From Rhodospirillaceae bacterium (GTDB taxonomy: Bacteria > Pseudomonadota > Alphaproteobacteria > CACIAM-22H2), in assembly GCA_022843945.1 (NCBI GenBank), contig JALHMR010000001.1:221584-285583 (forward strand): 64,000 nt of DNA, given 5' to 3'. The translations under genes and the position numbers were made by a program. Positions 46,160-53,806 of this stretch are shown one piece after another. The notes under the pieces were generated by a model. It did no database searches. It saw only the letters and a program-made list of their open reading frames with translations, and was not told the DNA's origin. Position 1 is the first letter of the stretch. Each line of letters opens with the position of its first letter.

Positions 46160-46972
46160 ATGACCCCATTCGCGGAGTATCTGGATGTTTTTCACCCCCG
46201 AGGCGACACCCGCAGGATTACGGCTGTGCTGAAGGCCTATTTCGATGAAAGCGGCACCGATGGTGCGCAGTCGCCGGTCGTCGTCGTAGCGGGCTTCGTC
46301 GCCACAGGTGATGCCTGGATAGCGGCGGACGAGAGATGGCGGGCGGCCCTGCTGGAGTTCGGCCTCGACCATTACCACGCGAAGGATTGCGAGTACGGCA
46401 GCGGGCCGTTCTGGAAATGGGCTGGCGCTCCAGAGATGCGCCGCGCCGCAACTCTCGCCCTGACAGAGATCATTCGTGACACCGGCTTGTACGGGTTCTG
46501 GGCCGCAATCCCGCGTGACGACTGGGAGGCAGAAGCGGATAGCGCATTGCTGGCCCGGTACCCGGAGCCATATTTTCTATGCTTCGAGCGTTGCCTGCAG
46601 GAAGTCTCGGCGTGGTCCGCCCAGTTCCAGCAAGGCGCACCCGTCGCAATCGTCATGTCGGAGCAAAACGAGTACGAGGAGCTGGCGAGCAGAATCTATC
46701 GCGACTACATCGCCGCCAAACGGCCTCTGGCCCTTAGATCCCTCACCTTCACCGACATGCTGTCATGCACGCCATGCCAGGCCGCCGATCTCCTCGCCTA
46801 CGCTGCGAACAAGCAGTTCGATGCCGACGTTAATAGCGCCGAGAAGCGCCACCAGATTTATCAGGTCTTTTGGGATCGGATCGGCGAGGGCCAGATACCG
46901 GTCTGCGGAGCCCACATCGGCAAGTTCGCGCTGATGGAGATCAAAGAGCGGTTGAAGCGAGGTGAGTCGTGA
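46160..46972 (+). CDS. DUF3800 domain protein (transposon passenger)
   Basis: This protein of up to 270 residues has the DUF3800 hallmark AYFDESGT near its start, an acidic site expected in an RNase H-like fold, and a late CQAADLLAYAAN segment. DUF3800 proteins are common in mobile elements and defence-rich regions, and their biochemical activity is not established. The start could be ATG 46160, or GTG 46226 behind an AGGA site. The latter gives the usual short N-terminus before the motif. It lies inside the IS1595 element and converges on the small ORFs, with 5 bp between stops. Confidence 0.8.
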   Translation: MTPFAEYLDVFHPRGDTRRITAVLKAYFDESGTDGAQSPVVVVAGFVATGDAWIAADERWRAALLEFGLDHYHAKDCEYGSGPFWKWAGAPEMRRAATLALTEIIRDTGLYGFWAAIPRDDWEAEADSALLARYPEPYFLCFERCLQEVSAWSAQFQQGAPVAIVMSEQNEYEELASRIYRDYIAAKRPLALRSLTFTDMLSCTPCQAADLLAYAANKQFDADVNSAEKRHQIYQVFWDRIGEGQIPVCGAHIGKFALMEIKERLKRGES

Positions 46973-46977
46973 CCCGC

Positions 46978-47238
46978 TCAATCCTTCTTCGGCCTCAGGT
47001 GTGCGAAGGCTCGACGGCTGGATTCACTGGACGCCTTCGCCTTCCGCCGCAACTCTGCGATTTCCTCAGGGGTCAGCCTTTCCGGGCGCCAGTCTGCGGT
47101 CGGTTTGCGAAGGCGCTCACCATCGCGCTTGAACTCGGCGCGCAGGGATTCGATCTCTTCCGGCGTCAGCATCGCCGCGCGGCGGCCGGCCTCAAGCAAC
47201 TTCTGCAACTCGTCCCAGGATGGCGCTGGCTTGGTCAT
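46978..47238 (-). CDS. Hypothetical transposon-borne protein, 86 aa, with internal repeat
   Basis: This is a small, charged, helix-rich protein. It contains two similar units, LTPEEIESLRAEFKRDGE and LTPEEIAELRRKAKASSE, about 30 residues apart, suggesting an internal duplication. The ATG overlaps the stop of the upstream 53-residue ORF by 4 bp (ATGA). No family is recognised. It could be a DNA- or protein-binding accessory of the transposon cargo. Confidence 0.65.
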   Translation of the reverse strand: MTKPAPSWDELQKLLEAGRRAAMLTPEEIESLRAEFKRDGERLRKPTADWRPERLTPEEIAELRRKAKASSESSRRAFAHLRPKKD

Positions 47239-47396
47239 CGGGACGGCGCCCGCTTGGGGCTTTTTACCGAGATGACTTTATCCAAGACGCGCTCAAACGC
47301 CTCCTTGGACTCGTTAACCTCTATCTCGCGCGCCTTCTTGATGAAGCGCTCGGATTGCTCGGGATCATCGCGGGGCGGGTTCGGTTTGCGAGCCAT
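47235..47396 (-). CDS. Hypothetical transposon-borne protein, 53 aa
   Basis: This is a very small ORF from the ATG at 47396. Its proline-rich start (MARKPNPPRDDPEQSERF) leads into a charged helix with EAFERVLDKV. The stop overlaps the next ATG by 4 bp and the gene lies 6 bp after the 107-residue ORF, so it is part of the passenger operon. The N-terminal ARKP motif is shared with the 27-residue ORF at 47739. Function unknown. Confidence 0.6.
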   Translation of the reverse strand: MARKPNPPRDDPEQSERFIKKAREIEVNESKEAFERVLDKVISVKSPKRAPSR

Positions 47397-47402
47397 ACAT
47401 GT

Positions 47403-47726
47403 CTAATGGCGCTTTTTCATGTCCGGTTCAAGGCCACCAGCGAGCGCCTGATACGTTGCAACCACGTACCCATCTTGCGCTCCACCATCGAGAACGGATT
47501 TGGGAAGTACGTTGTTCAGTAAGAAGCGGAAGGGCTGGCCCTGAACCTCTTGAAACTGGAGTCCGGTCAGGCGAACTAGCTTCTCTGGCACTCGCGCTCC
47601 TTTGGTATTCGGCGCGAGCCATGATCCGACAAGCCGCCACTGCCCTTCGAGGGAAATGGTGTCGATGAGGTACGGACTCCCCTCGTCGTGGCCCTCAAAG
47701 AACAGGTATGTCTTGAAGACTTCCAT
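47403..47726 (-). CDS. Hypothetical transposon-borne protein, 107 aa
   Basis: This small soluble protein begins MEVFKTYLFFEGHDEGSPYL, with alternating beta-like segments and a basic C-terminus. No family is recognised. It is the third ORF in the leftward run that starts with the transposase and sits 12 bp after the 27-residue ORF. Confidence 0.6.
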   Translation of the reverse strand: MEVFKTYLFFEGHDEGSPYLIDTISLEGQWRLVGSWLAPNTKGARVPEKLVRLTGLQFQEVQGQPFRFLLNNVLPKSVLDGGAQDGYVVATYQALAGGLEPDMKKRH

Positions 47727-47738
47727 GCCGCACCGCCC

Positions 47739-47822
47739 TCAATCGCCTTCGGCCAGACGCTTAAGCCAGCGCTCCACCAATTCCTCGAAGGTCTCGGGCT
47801 TCGGTTTTGGCTTACGCGCCAC
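47739..47822 (-). CDS. Tiny ORF, 27 aa, overlapping the transposase end
   Basis: A GTG start at 47822 overlaps the transposase stop region by 11 bp and opens an 84-bp frame. It encodes a basic start (ARKPKPKP) and an amphipathic helix (FEELVERWLKRLAEGD). The sequence is protein-like, and its start resembles that of the 53-residue ORF. Such a short frame may still be chance, so confidence is limited. Confidence 0.45.
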   Translation of the reverse strand: MARKPKPKPETFEELVERWLKRLAEGD

Positions 47823-48765
47823 GAGTTGTTTGATAGGTGAGCCGCTTGCCCTTGACGCCCTTCAGCGCGCGGTCGGCGCGCTGAACATCGTCGACACCGA
47901 GCTTCTGGCGGTTGCTGTACCGGAAATCGAACTCGGCGAGATAACGATGCAGATGCCGCTCCCCACATTGCTGATAGATGCCGCGCATCCCGCGCTTGAA
48001 GATCGAGAAAAAACCTTCGATGGTGTTGGTGTGAATGTCGGTGCCGCGCTTCACGTATTCGCCGGCGGTGTGCATCACGCGGCCATGGTCAGTGAAGTAG
48101 CCGGCCCACGGGCTACCGATGAGGTTGTAGAGGCCCGACTCATCGGTCATGAGCCGGCCGCCACGTTCCACGTTCGCTTTGACGATCTTGCGGACGGTGG
48201 CGGTGTTGGCGTGGTCAACCTTGAAGGAGCGCACGGTGCCGCCGCGCTCGACCAGGGCGACGATCTTGCTCTTGCTGCCGGCCCCGTAACCGGCGCGGGG
48301 CTTCCTACCGAAGCGGGTGACCTTCGGCCCGAAATAGGTCTCGTCGGCCTCAATGGTCTTGCCTTCGCCGCCCATCGGGCCGGCGCTGCCACCGGGGTCC
48401 ATGGCCGCACGGATGCGATGACCAAGGAACCACGCGGTCTTCATGCCGACGCCGAGGGTGCGTTGAAGTTGGCGGGTGCTGATCCCCTTCTTGCTGGAGC
48501 ACAGCAGATGGATGGCCTGCAGCCAGAACCGCAGCGGGCAATGGCTGCTCTCGAAAATGGTGCCGACCTTCACGGTGAACGGCTTGCGGCAGGCGTAGCA
48601 CTTGCAGAGCCCGATGCGGGTGCTCTGCCCGCGAAGCCGGCCGACATGCTCCTTGGTTGCCCCGCATTTCGGGCAGACAGGGCCATCGGGCCAGAGCCGG
48701 GCCTCGACATAGGCATAGGCGGCTTCTTCGCTGTGGAAGTGTGGGAAAGAAAGGATCGAGGCCAT
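47812..48765 (-). CDS. IS1595-family transposase
   Basis: This 317-residue transposase is read from the ATG at 48765, behind a GGGAG ribosome-binding site; a longer start at 48792 is also in frame. An N-terminal zinc ribbon (CPKCGATKEH ... CYACRKPF) is followed by a helical DNA-binding region. The ISXO2-like DDE catalytic domain then gives ADETYFG, TDESGLYN, then HTNTIEGFFSIFKRGMRG. All family landmarks are present, so it is probably active. It lies just inside the right inverted repeat. Confidence 0.92.
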   Translation of the reverse strand: MASILSFPHFHSEEAAYAYVEARLWPDGPVCPKCGATKEHVGRLRGQSTRIGLCKCYACRKPFTVKVGTIFESSHCPLRFWLQAIHLLCSSKKGISTRQLQRTLGVGMKTAWFLGHRIRAAMDPGGSAGPMGGEGKTIEADETYFGPKVTRFGRKPRAGYGAGSKSKIVALVERGGTVRSFKVDHANTATVRKIVKANVERGGRLMTDESGLYNLIGSPWAGYFTDHGRVMHTAGEYVKRGTDIHTNTIEGFFSIFKRGMRGIYQQCGERHLHRYLAEFDFRYSNRQKLGVDDVQRADRALKGVKGKRLTYQTTRGA

Positions 48766-48803
48766 GGCAAGAACTCCCTGATAAATCGACACTACTTGTA
48801 TGG

Positions 48804-48839
48804 CCTGGGTACGTCAAGTGAAACCTTCCCCAAAAGATA
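48804..48839 (-). repeat. Right terminal inverted repeat and target duplication of the IS1595 element
   Basis: Bases 48804-48830 are the complement of the left 27-bp end, with two differences. Bases 48831-48839 repeat the target sequence CAAAAGATA. The duplicated bases are also the left half of the palindrome in front of the GntR gene. Confidence 0.87.
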
Positions 48840-48847
48840 GTATCTTT
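48833..48847. promoter_or_regulatory. Probable GntR operator touching the transposon junction
   Basis: AAAGATA-G-TATCTTT is a perfect 7+1+7 inverted repeat 35 bp upstream of the GntR start codon. It is likely the binding site of that regulator. Its left half is part of the transposon target duplication, so the site survived the insertion but lost its natural upstream flank. Confidence 0.6.
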
Positions 48848-48882
48848 ACTACTATTCAGCCCGGCGATCGGGAGACGGGCCG

Positions 48883-49656
48883 ATGACGGTGCATGCCCTG
48901 TTCAGGGACGACGAGGCTCGCGGGCCAGCGCTGCGCCGCCGCGGCACCACCCTGTCGTCGCGGATCGTCGCCGACATCCGCGAGGCGCTGTTCGACCGCG
49001 CGCTGAAGCCCGGTGATTTCCTGGGCGGCGAAAAGGATATCGCGGCCCGTTTCGGGGTCAGCCGGATCGTCGCCCGCGATGCGCTGCGCACCCTCGAGGC
49101 GCTGGGCATCGTCGAGATCAAGGTCGGGGCGGGCGGCGGGGCGCGCATCACCCAGGGCAATCCGCGCCTCTTCGCCGAGGCCCTGGCCGAGCAGCTCGAC
49201 CTGGCCGGCGCCCAGGCCCACGAGATCATGGATGCGCAGCGCGCGGTCGAATGCGTGACCGCCGAGCTCGCGGCCGAGAACGCCAGCGCAGCGGATCTCA
49301 GGAACCTGAAGCGCTGGCTGGCCGACGGTGCCGCCACGATCCGCGACGTCGACGCCTATACCCGCTCCTGCCTCAACTTCCATCTCGCCATCGCCGAGGC
49401 GGCGCATAACCGCGTGCTGGTGGTGCAGCTGACCTCGCTGCAGCATGTCGCCTGGCCGCTGCGCAACCGCACGCTCACGCCGGCCGTGGCCGATCACATC
49501 CAGAAGGTTCACGGCGAGCTCGTCGACCTCATCGAGGCGCGCGACGCCGCGGCGGCGCGACGACTGATGGACGAGCACGTCAAGATGATCCGCGCCCGGC
49601 GGGTGGCCGAGCGCGCGGGAAAGAAGCGGAAGGAAAAGCCTGCCGCCTGTTGCTGA
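48883..49656 (+). CDS. GntR family transcriptional regulator, FCD type
   Basis: This 257-residue protein is of FadR/FCD type. The winged helix includes GEKDIAARFGVSRIVARDALRTLEALGI. The helical FCD domain has the acid- and metal-binding histidines (NFHLAIAEAAHN, DEHVKM). A basic tail ends the protein. It starts 35 bp after the palindrome and precedes the binding-protein-fold gene and TRAP genes, which it probably controls. Confidence 0.87.
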   Translation: MTVHALFRDDEARGPALRRRGTTLSSRIVADIREALFDRALKPGDFLGGEKDIAARFGVSRIVARDALRTLEALGIVEIKVGAGGGARITQGNPRLFAEALAEQLDLAGAQAHEIMDAQRAVECVTAELAAENASAADLRNLKRWLADGAATIRDVDAYTRSCLNFHLAIAEAAHNRVLVVQLTSLQHVAWPLRNRTLTPAVADHIQKVHGELVDLIEARDAAAARRLMDEHVKMIRARRVAERAGKKRKEKPAACC

Positions 49657-49672
49657 TACCGGGAGGAGAACC

Positions 49673-50554
49673 ATGTCGAAGTTCGTCATCCAGCCGCATA
49701 TGCGCCTGCACGAATGGGTCGCCGAGGAGAAGGGATACTTCCTCGACGAAGGCCTCGATTACGAGTTCGAGGACACGCCCTATTCCCTCGCCGCCCGGGC
49801 CCACAATCTCGGCGACAAGGTCGGCGCCTACCAGACCTTCGAGAAGGGCCGCACCTGCGACGTCAGCGGCGCCTGCCACTGGACGGTCAACGTCGCCGCC
49901 TCGGTCGGCCACGGCAAGCTCTACCGCGACTGCTACTCGGTCTCGCCGGCCGGAATTTTCGTGCCCCCTGAATCGCCGATCAAGGAGCCCAAGGACCTGG
50001 CCGGCGTGCCGGTCTCGGTCGGCTACCAGTCAGGCAGCCACTACGCCACCATCCAGGCGCTCGAATCGTACATGCCGCTTGCCGACATCAAGCTGTCCTT
50101 CTCGCAAGGGCTGCTGTTCGCGCGCATGGAAGAGCTGTTCGACCGCAAGATCCCGGCCTGCTCGGCCTTCAGCGGTCCCTATTACTTCCTCGAGCAGCTC
50201 GGCTTCCGCAAGATCATCGACACCACCTTCATGATGGCGACGATGGTCAACGGCAACCCGGCGCCCGATGACCTGCGCAAGTACTTCCGCGCCCTGCGCC
50301 GGACGCAACGCGACATCGACCTGCGGCCGGAGCTCTACACGCACCACTACAAGAAAGAGTTCCCGGTGCGCTTCCACGAGATGATGGATACGCGCCGCTG
50401 GGGGCCGGGTGAGCGCATCGTCTTCGAGCCCTACACCAAGGAGGTGTTCGAGGAATCCTTCCGCTGGATCGCCGAGCGCGGCATCTTCCCCGACGGAAAG
50501 ATGGGGGAAGGCAAGTACGAGGAGGCGACGATCTCGCTGGCGGCCGCCGAGTAG
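49673..50554 (+). CDS. Leaderless NMT1/THI5-type binding-protein-fold protein
   Basis: This 293-residue protein has no signal peptide and a GGGAGGAGAA ribosome-binding site. The fold is that of the NMT1/THI5-like receptors (FVIQPHMRLHEWVAEEKGYFLDEGLDYEF, IKEPKDLAGVPVSVGYQSG). Being cytoplasmic and without an adjacent ABC partner, it may be an enzyme or ligand-sensing protein rather than a transport receptor. It is preceded by the GntR regulator and followed by a TRAP transporter. No catalytic residues can be named with confidence. Confidence 0.72.
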   Translation: MSKFVIQPHMRLHEWVAEEKGYFLDEGLDYEFEDTPYSLAARAHNLGDKVGAYQTFEKGRTCDVSGACHWTVNVAASVGHGKLYRDCYSVSPAGIFVPPESPIKEPKDLAGVPVSVGYQSGSHYATIQALESYMPLADIKLSFSQGLLFARMEELFDRKIPACSAFSGPYYFLEQLGFRKIIDTTFMMATMVNGNPAPDDLRKYFRALRRTQRDIDLRPELYTHHYKKEFPVRFHEMMDTRRWGPGERIVFEPYTKEVFEESFRWIAERGIFPDGKMGEGKYEEATISLAAAE

Positions 50555-50578
50555 CCCCAACTCTATGAACGGGGGCAC

Positions 50579-50610
50579 GGCACTGTCCCACACCCCCGTG
50601 GGACGGTGCC
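50579..50610. other. Strong intergenic hairpin
   Basis: GGCACTGTCCCAC and GTGGGACGGTGCC can pair over 13 bp (one G-T pair) around a 6-nt C-rich loop. No T run follows. It lies between the leaderless binding-protein gene and dctP and could be a processing or stability hairpin, or a dispersed REP-like element. Confidence 0.6.
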
Positions 50611-50725
50611 ACCTGCCGGGCCGGTTTGACCGCCACGGCAGGGCCTTGTTTAAATGCCGGTACGAAGAGCGGCACAGCCGCCGAATGCCCGGATGACGAT
50701 CCGGGCCGAAACAGGGAGGAATGCG

Positions 50726-51742
50726 ATGTCCCAGTCACGCCGGGCCTTTCTCTCCGCCACGCTCGCGGCCGGAGCCGCGGCAGGCCTGCCCCGAGATCTG
50801 ATGGCGCAGGCGGCCGAGGAGCTCAAGCTCGCCACCTTCGTGCCACCGACCCACATCATCGTGGCCAGGGTCCTGACCCCCTGGGCGCAGGAACTGCCGG
50901 GCAAGAGCGGCGGCAAGCTTTCGGTGCGCATGTTCCCCTCGATGCAGCTCGGCGGCACGCCGCCGCAGCTCTACCGCCAGATGTCGCAGGGCATCTCCGA
51001 CATCTGCTTCACCCTGCCGGGCTACACCTCGGGCGATTTCCCGATGATGGCGCTGACCGAGCTGCCCGGCACGGCGACCAGCGCCGAGGACGGCACGCGT
51101 AAGCTCTGGGCGAATTTCGACCGCTTCCTCGCCCGCGAGTACCAGGCGGCCAAGGTGCTGATGCTGTGGAACTCCGACACGGCCAGCCTGATGAGCAAGA
51201 ACAAGCCCATCCGTACCCTCGAGGACATGAGGGGCTTGAAGATCCGCACGCCCTCGGCGGCGCAGTCGGCGCAGCTCGAGGCATTGGGCGCGACACCCAT
51301 CGATATGCCGGCCAACCAGATCTACAACAACCTCGACCGCGGCGTGGTCGACGCGGCGATGATCCCGATGTCGGCGGCGATCGACTTCAAGCTGATCGAG
51401 GTGGCGCGCTATTTCACCCTCAACGCGCCGCTCGGCCGCTCGCCCTTCCTGGTGGCGATGAACAGGAACCGCTACGACAAGCTGCCAGCCGATCTCAAGA
51501 AGGTGCTCGACGACACGACCGGCCTGTCGCTCAGCCTCAAGGGGGCGGCGACCTACGACCACCAGAACCACGAGGCCATCGACGCGGCCAAGAAGGACCG
51601 CGAGACCATCCTTCTGTCCGAGGCGGAGCGCCAGCGCTGGATCAACGCCTTCAAGCCGCTGATCCAGAAGAAGGTCGAGGAAGGCGAGAAGGCGGGCCTG
51701 CCGGCCAAGGGCCTGATCGGCGCCTACGGCCTGATCAGCTAA
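50726..51742 (+). CDS. TRAP transporter substrate-binding protein (DctP family)
   Basis: This 338-residue receptor has a twin-arginine type leader (SRRAFLSATLAAGAAAGL). The mature start includes LKLATFVPPTHIIVARVLTPWAQEL. The DctP carboxylate-binding region appears as MRGLKIRTPSAAQSAQLEALGATPIDMPANQIY, with the key arginine. A strong AGGGAGGA site precedes the ATG at 50726. Together with the DctQ and DctM genes it forms a sodium-driven importer for an organic acid. Confidence 0.9.
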   Translation: MSQSRRAFLSATLAAGAAAGLPRDLMAQAAEELKLATFVPPTHIIVARVLTPWAQELPGKSGGKLSVRMFPSMQLGGTPPQLYRQMSQGISDICFTLPGYTSGDFPMMALTELPGTATSAEDGTRKLWANFDRFLAREYQAAKVLMLWNSDTASLMSKNKPIRTLEDMRGLKIRTPSAAQSAQLEALGATPIDMPANQIYNNLDRGVVDAAMIPMSAAIDFKLIEVARYFTLNAPLGRSPFLVAMNRNRYDKLPADLKKVLDDTTGLSLSLKGAATYDHQNHEAIDAAKKDRETILLSEAERQRWINAFKPLIQKKVEEGEKAGLPAKGLIGAYGLIS

Positions 51743-51765
51743 CAGCCGTTATGCACGGATCACCC

Positions 51766-51912
51766 CTCACCCTAACCCTCCCCCGCGTCTTGCGCGGCGC
51801 CGCCGCAAGGCGCCGGCGGGCGCCGAAGAACTGGGGGGGAGGGAAACGCAGCGTGCAGGTCGCTCCTCCTACCCCCTCCCCCTCGATGGGGGAGGGTTGG
51901 GGTGAGGGTGAC
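51766..51912. repeat. G/C-rich palindromic repeat, copy B1
   Basis: The left arm begins CCCCTCACCCTAACCCTCCC and the right arm ends GGGGGAGGGTTGGGGTGAGGG; the two are complementary around a variable centre. The right arm matches the start of the repeat inside cobN (61943-62046) in inverse orientation, with a single mismatch over about 30 bp. It separates dctP and dctQ within an apparent operon. Confidence 0.8.
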
Positions 51913-51938
51913 TGTTTGGCTCAGAGCCGAGGTTGACC

Positions 51939-52439
51939 TTGAACGAGGGGGGCCAGGAATCCGAAGGGCCGTTCGGACGCATCCTGCGCGGGCTGGCGCT
52001 GGCCGCCGGCGCGCTCATCCTGCTGCTCACCTTGTACACGGTAGCGGACGTGGTCCTGCGCTACGTCTTCAACGCGCCGTTCCGCGGCTCGCTGGAAGTC
52101 ACCCAGTTCTCGATGGCGGCGATCGTCTTCCTCGGCCTGGCCTATTGCGGCTGGACCGGCGGACACGTCGCCGTCGACATCCTGCAGCGGCCGCTGGAAA
52201 GCCCGGCCCTGCGCTGGGTGCCGCTGTTTTTGTCGCTGGTCAGCGCGGTGCTCTTCGCCGCCATCGCCTGGTTTTCGTTCAACGAGGCGATGGCCACGAC
52301 CAGCCGCGTCAGCAACATGCTGCGCTGGCCGCATTACCCGTTCCTCCTGCTCACCGCCTTCGGCTCGGCGGTCTACGCCGTGGTGCTGGTGATCCAGGCG
52401 GTGCGAGGCCTGCGCAGCGGCTCGCCCACGCCCGAATGA
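51939..52439 (+). CDS. TRAP transporter small permease (DctQ family)
   Basis: This is a 166-residue membrane protein with four TM helices, the usual layout of DctQ. The segment LYTVADVVLRYVFNAPFRGSLEVTQ carries the conserved 'RYxFN.P..GS.E' motif. The TTG at 51939 is favoured because a GAGG lies 7 nt upstream; a TTG at 51933 is also in frame. It lies 13 bp before dctM. Confidence 0.88.
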   Translation: MNEGGQESEGPFGRILRGLALAAGALILLLTLYTVADVVLRYVFNAPFRGSLEVTQFSMAAIVFLGLAYCGWTGGHVAVDILQRPLESPALRWVPLFLSLVSAVLFAAIAWFSFNEAMATTSRVSNMLRWPHYPFLLLTAFGSAVYAVVLVIQAVRGLRSGSPTPE

Positions 52440-52452
52440 CGGTCCGCCAAGC

Positions 52453-53763
52453 ATGACTTCGGGCGATCTCATCGGCATCGCCGGCATCGCGGCGATGCTC
52501 CTGCTGCTCGCCCTGCGCATGCCGATCGGCACGGCCATGCTGCTGGTCGGCATCGTCGGCTTCGCCATCCTCAACGGCGTGCCGGCGGCGATCGCGGCAC
52601 TCGGCACCTACCCTTACGAATACGCGGCGGTCTACGACCTCGCGGTCATTCCGCTCTTCGTGCTGATGGGCAACTGCGCCGCCGCCTCCGGCATGGGCCG
52701 CGACCTGTTCGCCGCCGCCTATGCCTGGGTCGGACACTGGCGCGGCGGTCTCGCCAGCGCCACCGTCGCGGCCTGCGCCGGCTTCGCCGCCGTGTCGGGA
52801 TCGAGCGTCGCCTCGGCCATCACCATGGGGCGTGTCTGCCTGCCGGAGATGCGGCGCTACAACTACGACGCCAAGCTCGCCACCGGCACCATTGCCGCCG
52901 GCGGCACTTTGGGAATCCTGATCCCGCCGAGCACCGCCTTCGTCATCTACGGCATCCTCACCGAACAGTCGATCGGCCGACTGCTGCTCGCCGGCATCCT
53001 GCCGGGCCTGCTGCTCACCGCCATCTTCATGGCCACCATCGCCATCTGGATGCGCTTCCGGCCGGAATACGGCCCGCCCGGCCCGCGCGCCACGACGCGC
53101 GAGCGGCTGCGCGCCACCGGCAAGGCCGGGCCGATGATGACCGTGGTGCTGATCAGCATCGGCGGCATCTATGCCGGCATCTTCACCGTCTCCGAGGCGG
53201 CGGCGGTCGGCGGCTTCCTCTCGCTGCTCTACGCCTGGTGGGCGCGCGCGCTGGGCGGCAACGCGGTGCCGACGATCCTGCTGGAGACCGTACGCACCAC
53301 TTCCATGGTCTTCCTCATCCTGATCGGGGCGCAGGTTTTCGGGCCGTTCCTGGCGCTCTCCGGCCTGCCCGAGCACATCGCCGCCGGCCTGGCCGGGCTC
53401 GACGTTCCGCGCGTGGTGGTGCTGCTGCTGATCCTCGGCGTCTACCTGCTGCTCGGCACCTTCCTCGAGGGCTTCTCGATGCTGGTGCTGACCCTGCCCA
53501 TCGTCATCCCGATCATCAACGCGCTGGGCTACGACCTGATCTGGTTCGGTGTCGTCATGGTCATCGTGCTGGAGATGGGGCTGATCGACCCGCCGGTCGG
53601 CATCAACGTCTTCGTGGTCAAAGGCCTGGTGCCCGACGTGCCGATGAGCGAGATCTTCATCGGCATCCTGCCGTTCTGGCTGGCCATGATGGTCTGCATC
53701 GGCATCCTGATCGCCGTGCCCGAGATTGCCACCATCATTCCCGACAGCATGATAGGGAAATAG
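52453..53763 (+). CDS. TRAP transporter large permease (DctM family)
   Basis: This 436-residue membrane protein has about 12 hydrophobic helices. Family segments include FVLMGNCAAASGMGRDLF, GFAAVSGSSVASAITMG and GTLGILIPPSTAFVIYG. It is the translocating subunit of the TRAP system and ends the operon. The order P-(repeat)-Q-M is standard apart from the inserted repeat. Confidence 0.93.
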   Translation: MTSGDLIGIAGIAAMLLLLALRMPIGTAMLLVGIVGFAILNGVPAAIAALGTYPYEYAAVYDLAVIPLFVLMGNCAAASGMGRDLFAAAYAWVGHWRGGLASATVAACAGFAAVSGSSVASAITMGRVCLPEMRRYNYDAKLATGTIAAGGTLGILIPPSTAFVIYGILTEQSIGRLLLAGILPGLLLTAIFMATIAIWMRFRPEYGPPGPRATTRERLRATGKAGPMMTVVLISIGGIYAGIFTVSEAAAVGGFLSLLYAWWARALGGNAVPTILLETVRTTSMVFLILIGAQVFGPFLALSGLPEHIAAGLAGLDVPRVVVLLLILGVYLLLGTFLEGFSMLVLTLPIVIPIINALGYDLIWFGVVMVIVLEMGLIDPPVGINVFVVKGLVPDVPMSEIFIGILPFWLAMMVCIGILIAVPEIATIIPDSMIGK

Positions 53764-53806
53764 CGTCGCACTGCGGCGCAGTCGCCGCCCGCTGACCGGC
53801 CGGGCG

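Larger units (their letters stand above)
46102..48830. mobile_element. IS1595-family transposon with passenger genes
   Basis: This 2.7-kb element has 27-bp terminal inverted repeats starting GGGAAGGTTTCACTT and ending CGTACCCAGG, which differ at two positions. A direct repeat CAAAAGATA (8-9 bp; 46093-46101 and 48831-48839) marks the target duplication. The leftward transposase gene lies near the right end, followed by four small ORFs on the same strand. A DUF3800 gene reads inward from the left end. Larger IS1595-type elements with passenger genes are known; this cargo set is unusual. The intact ends and duplication suggest fairly recent insertion. Confidence 0.88.
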
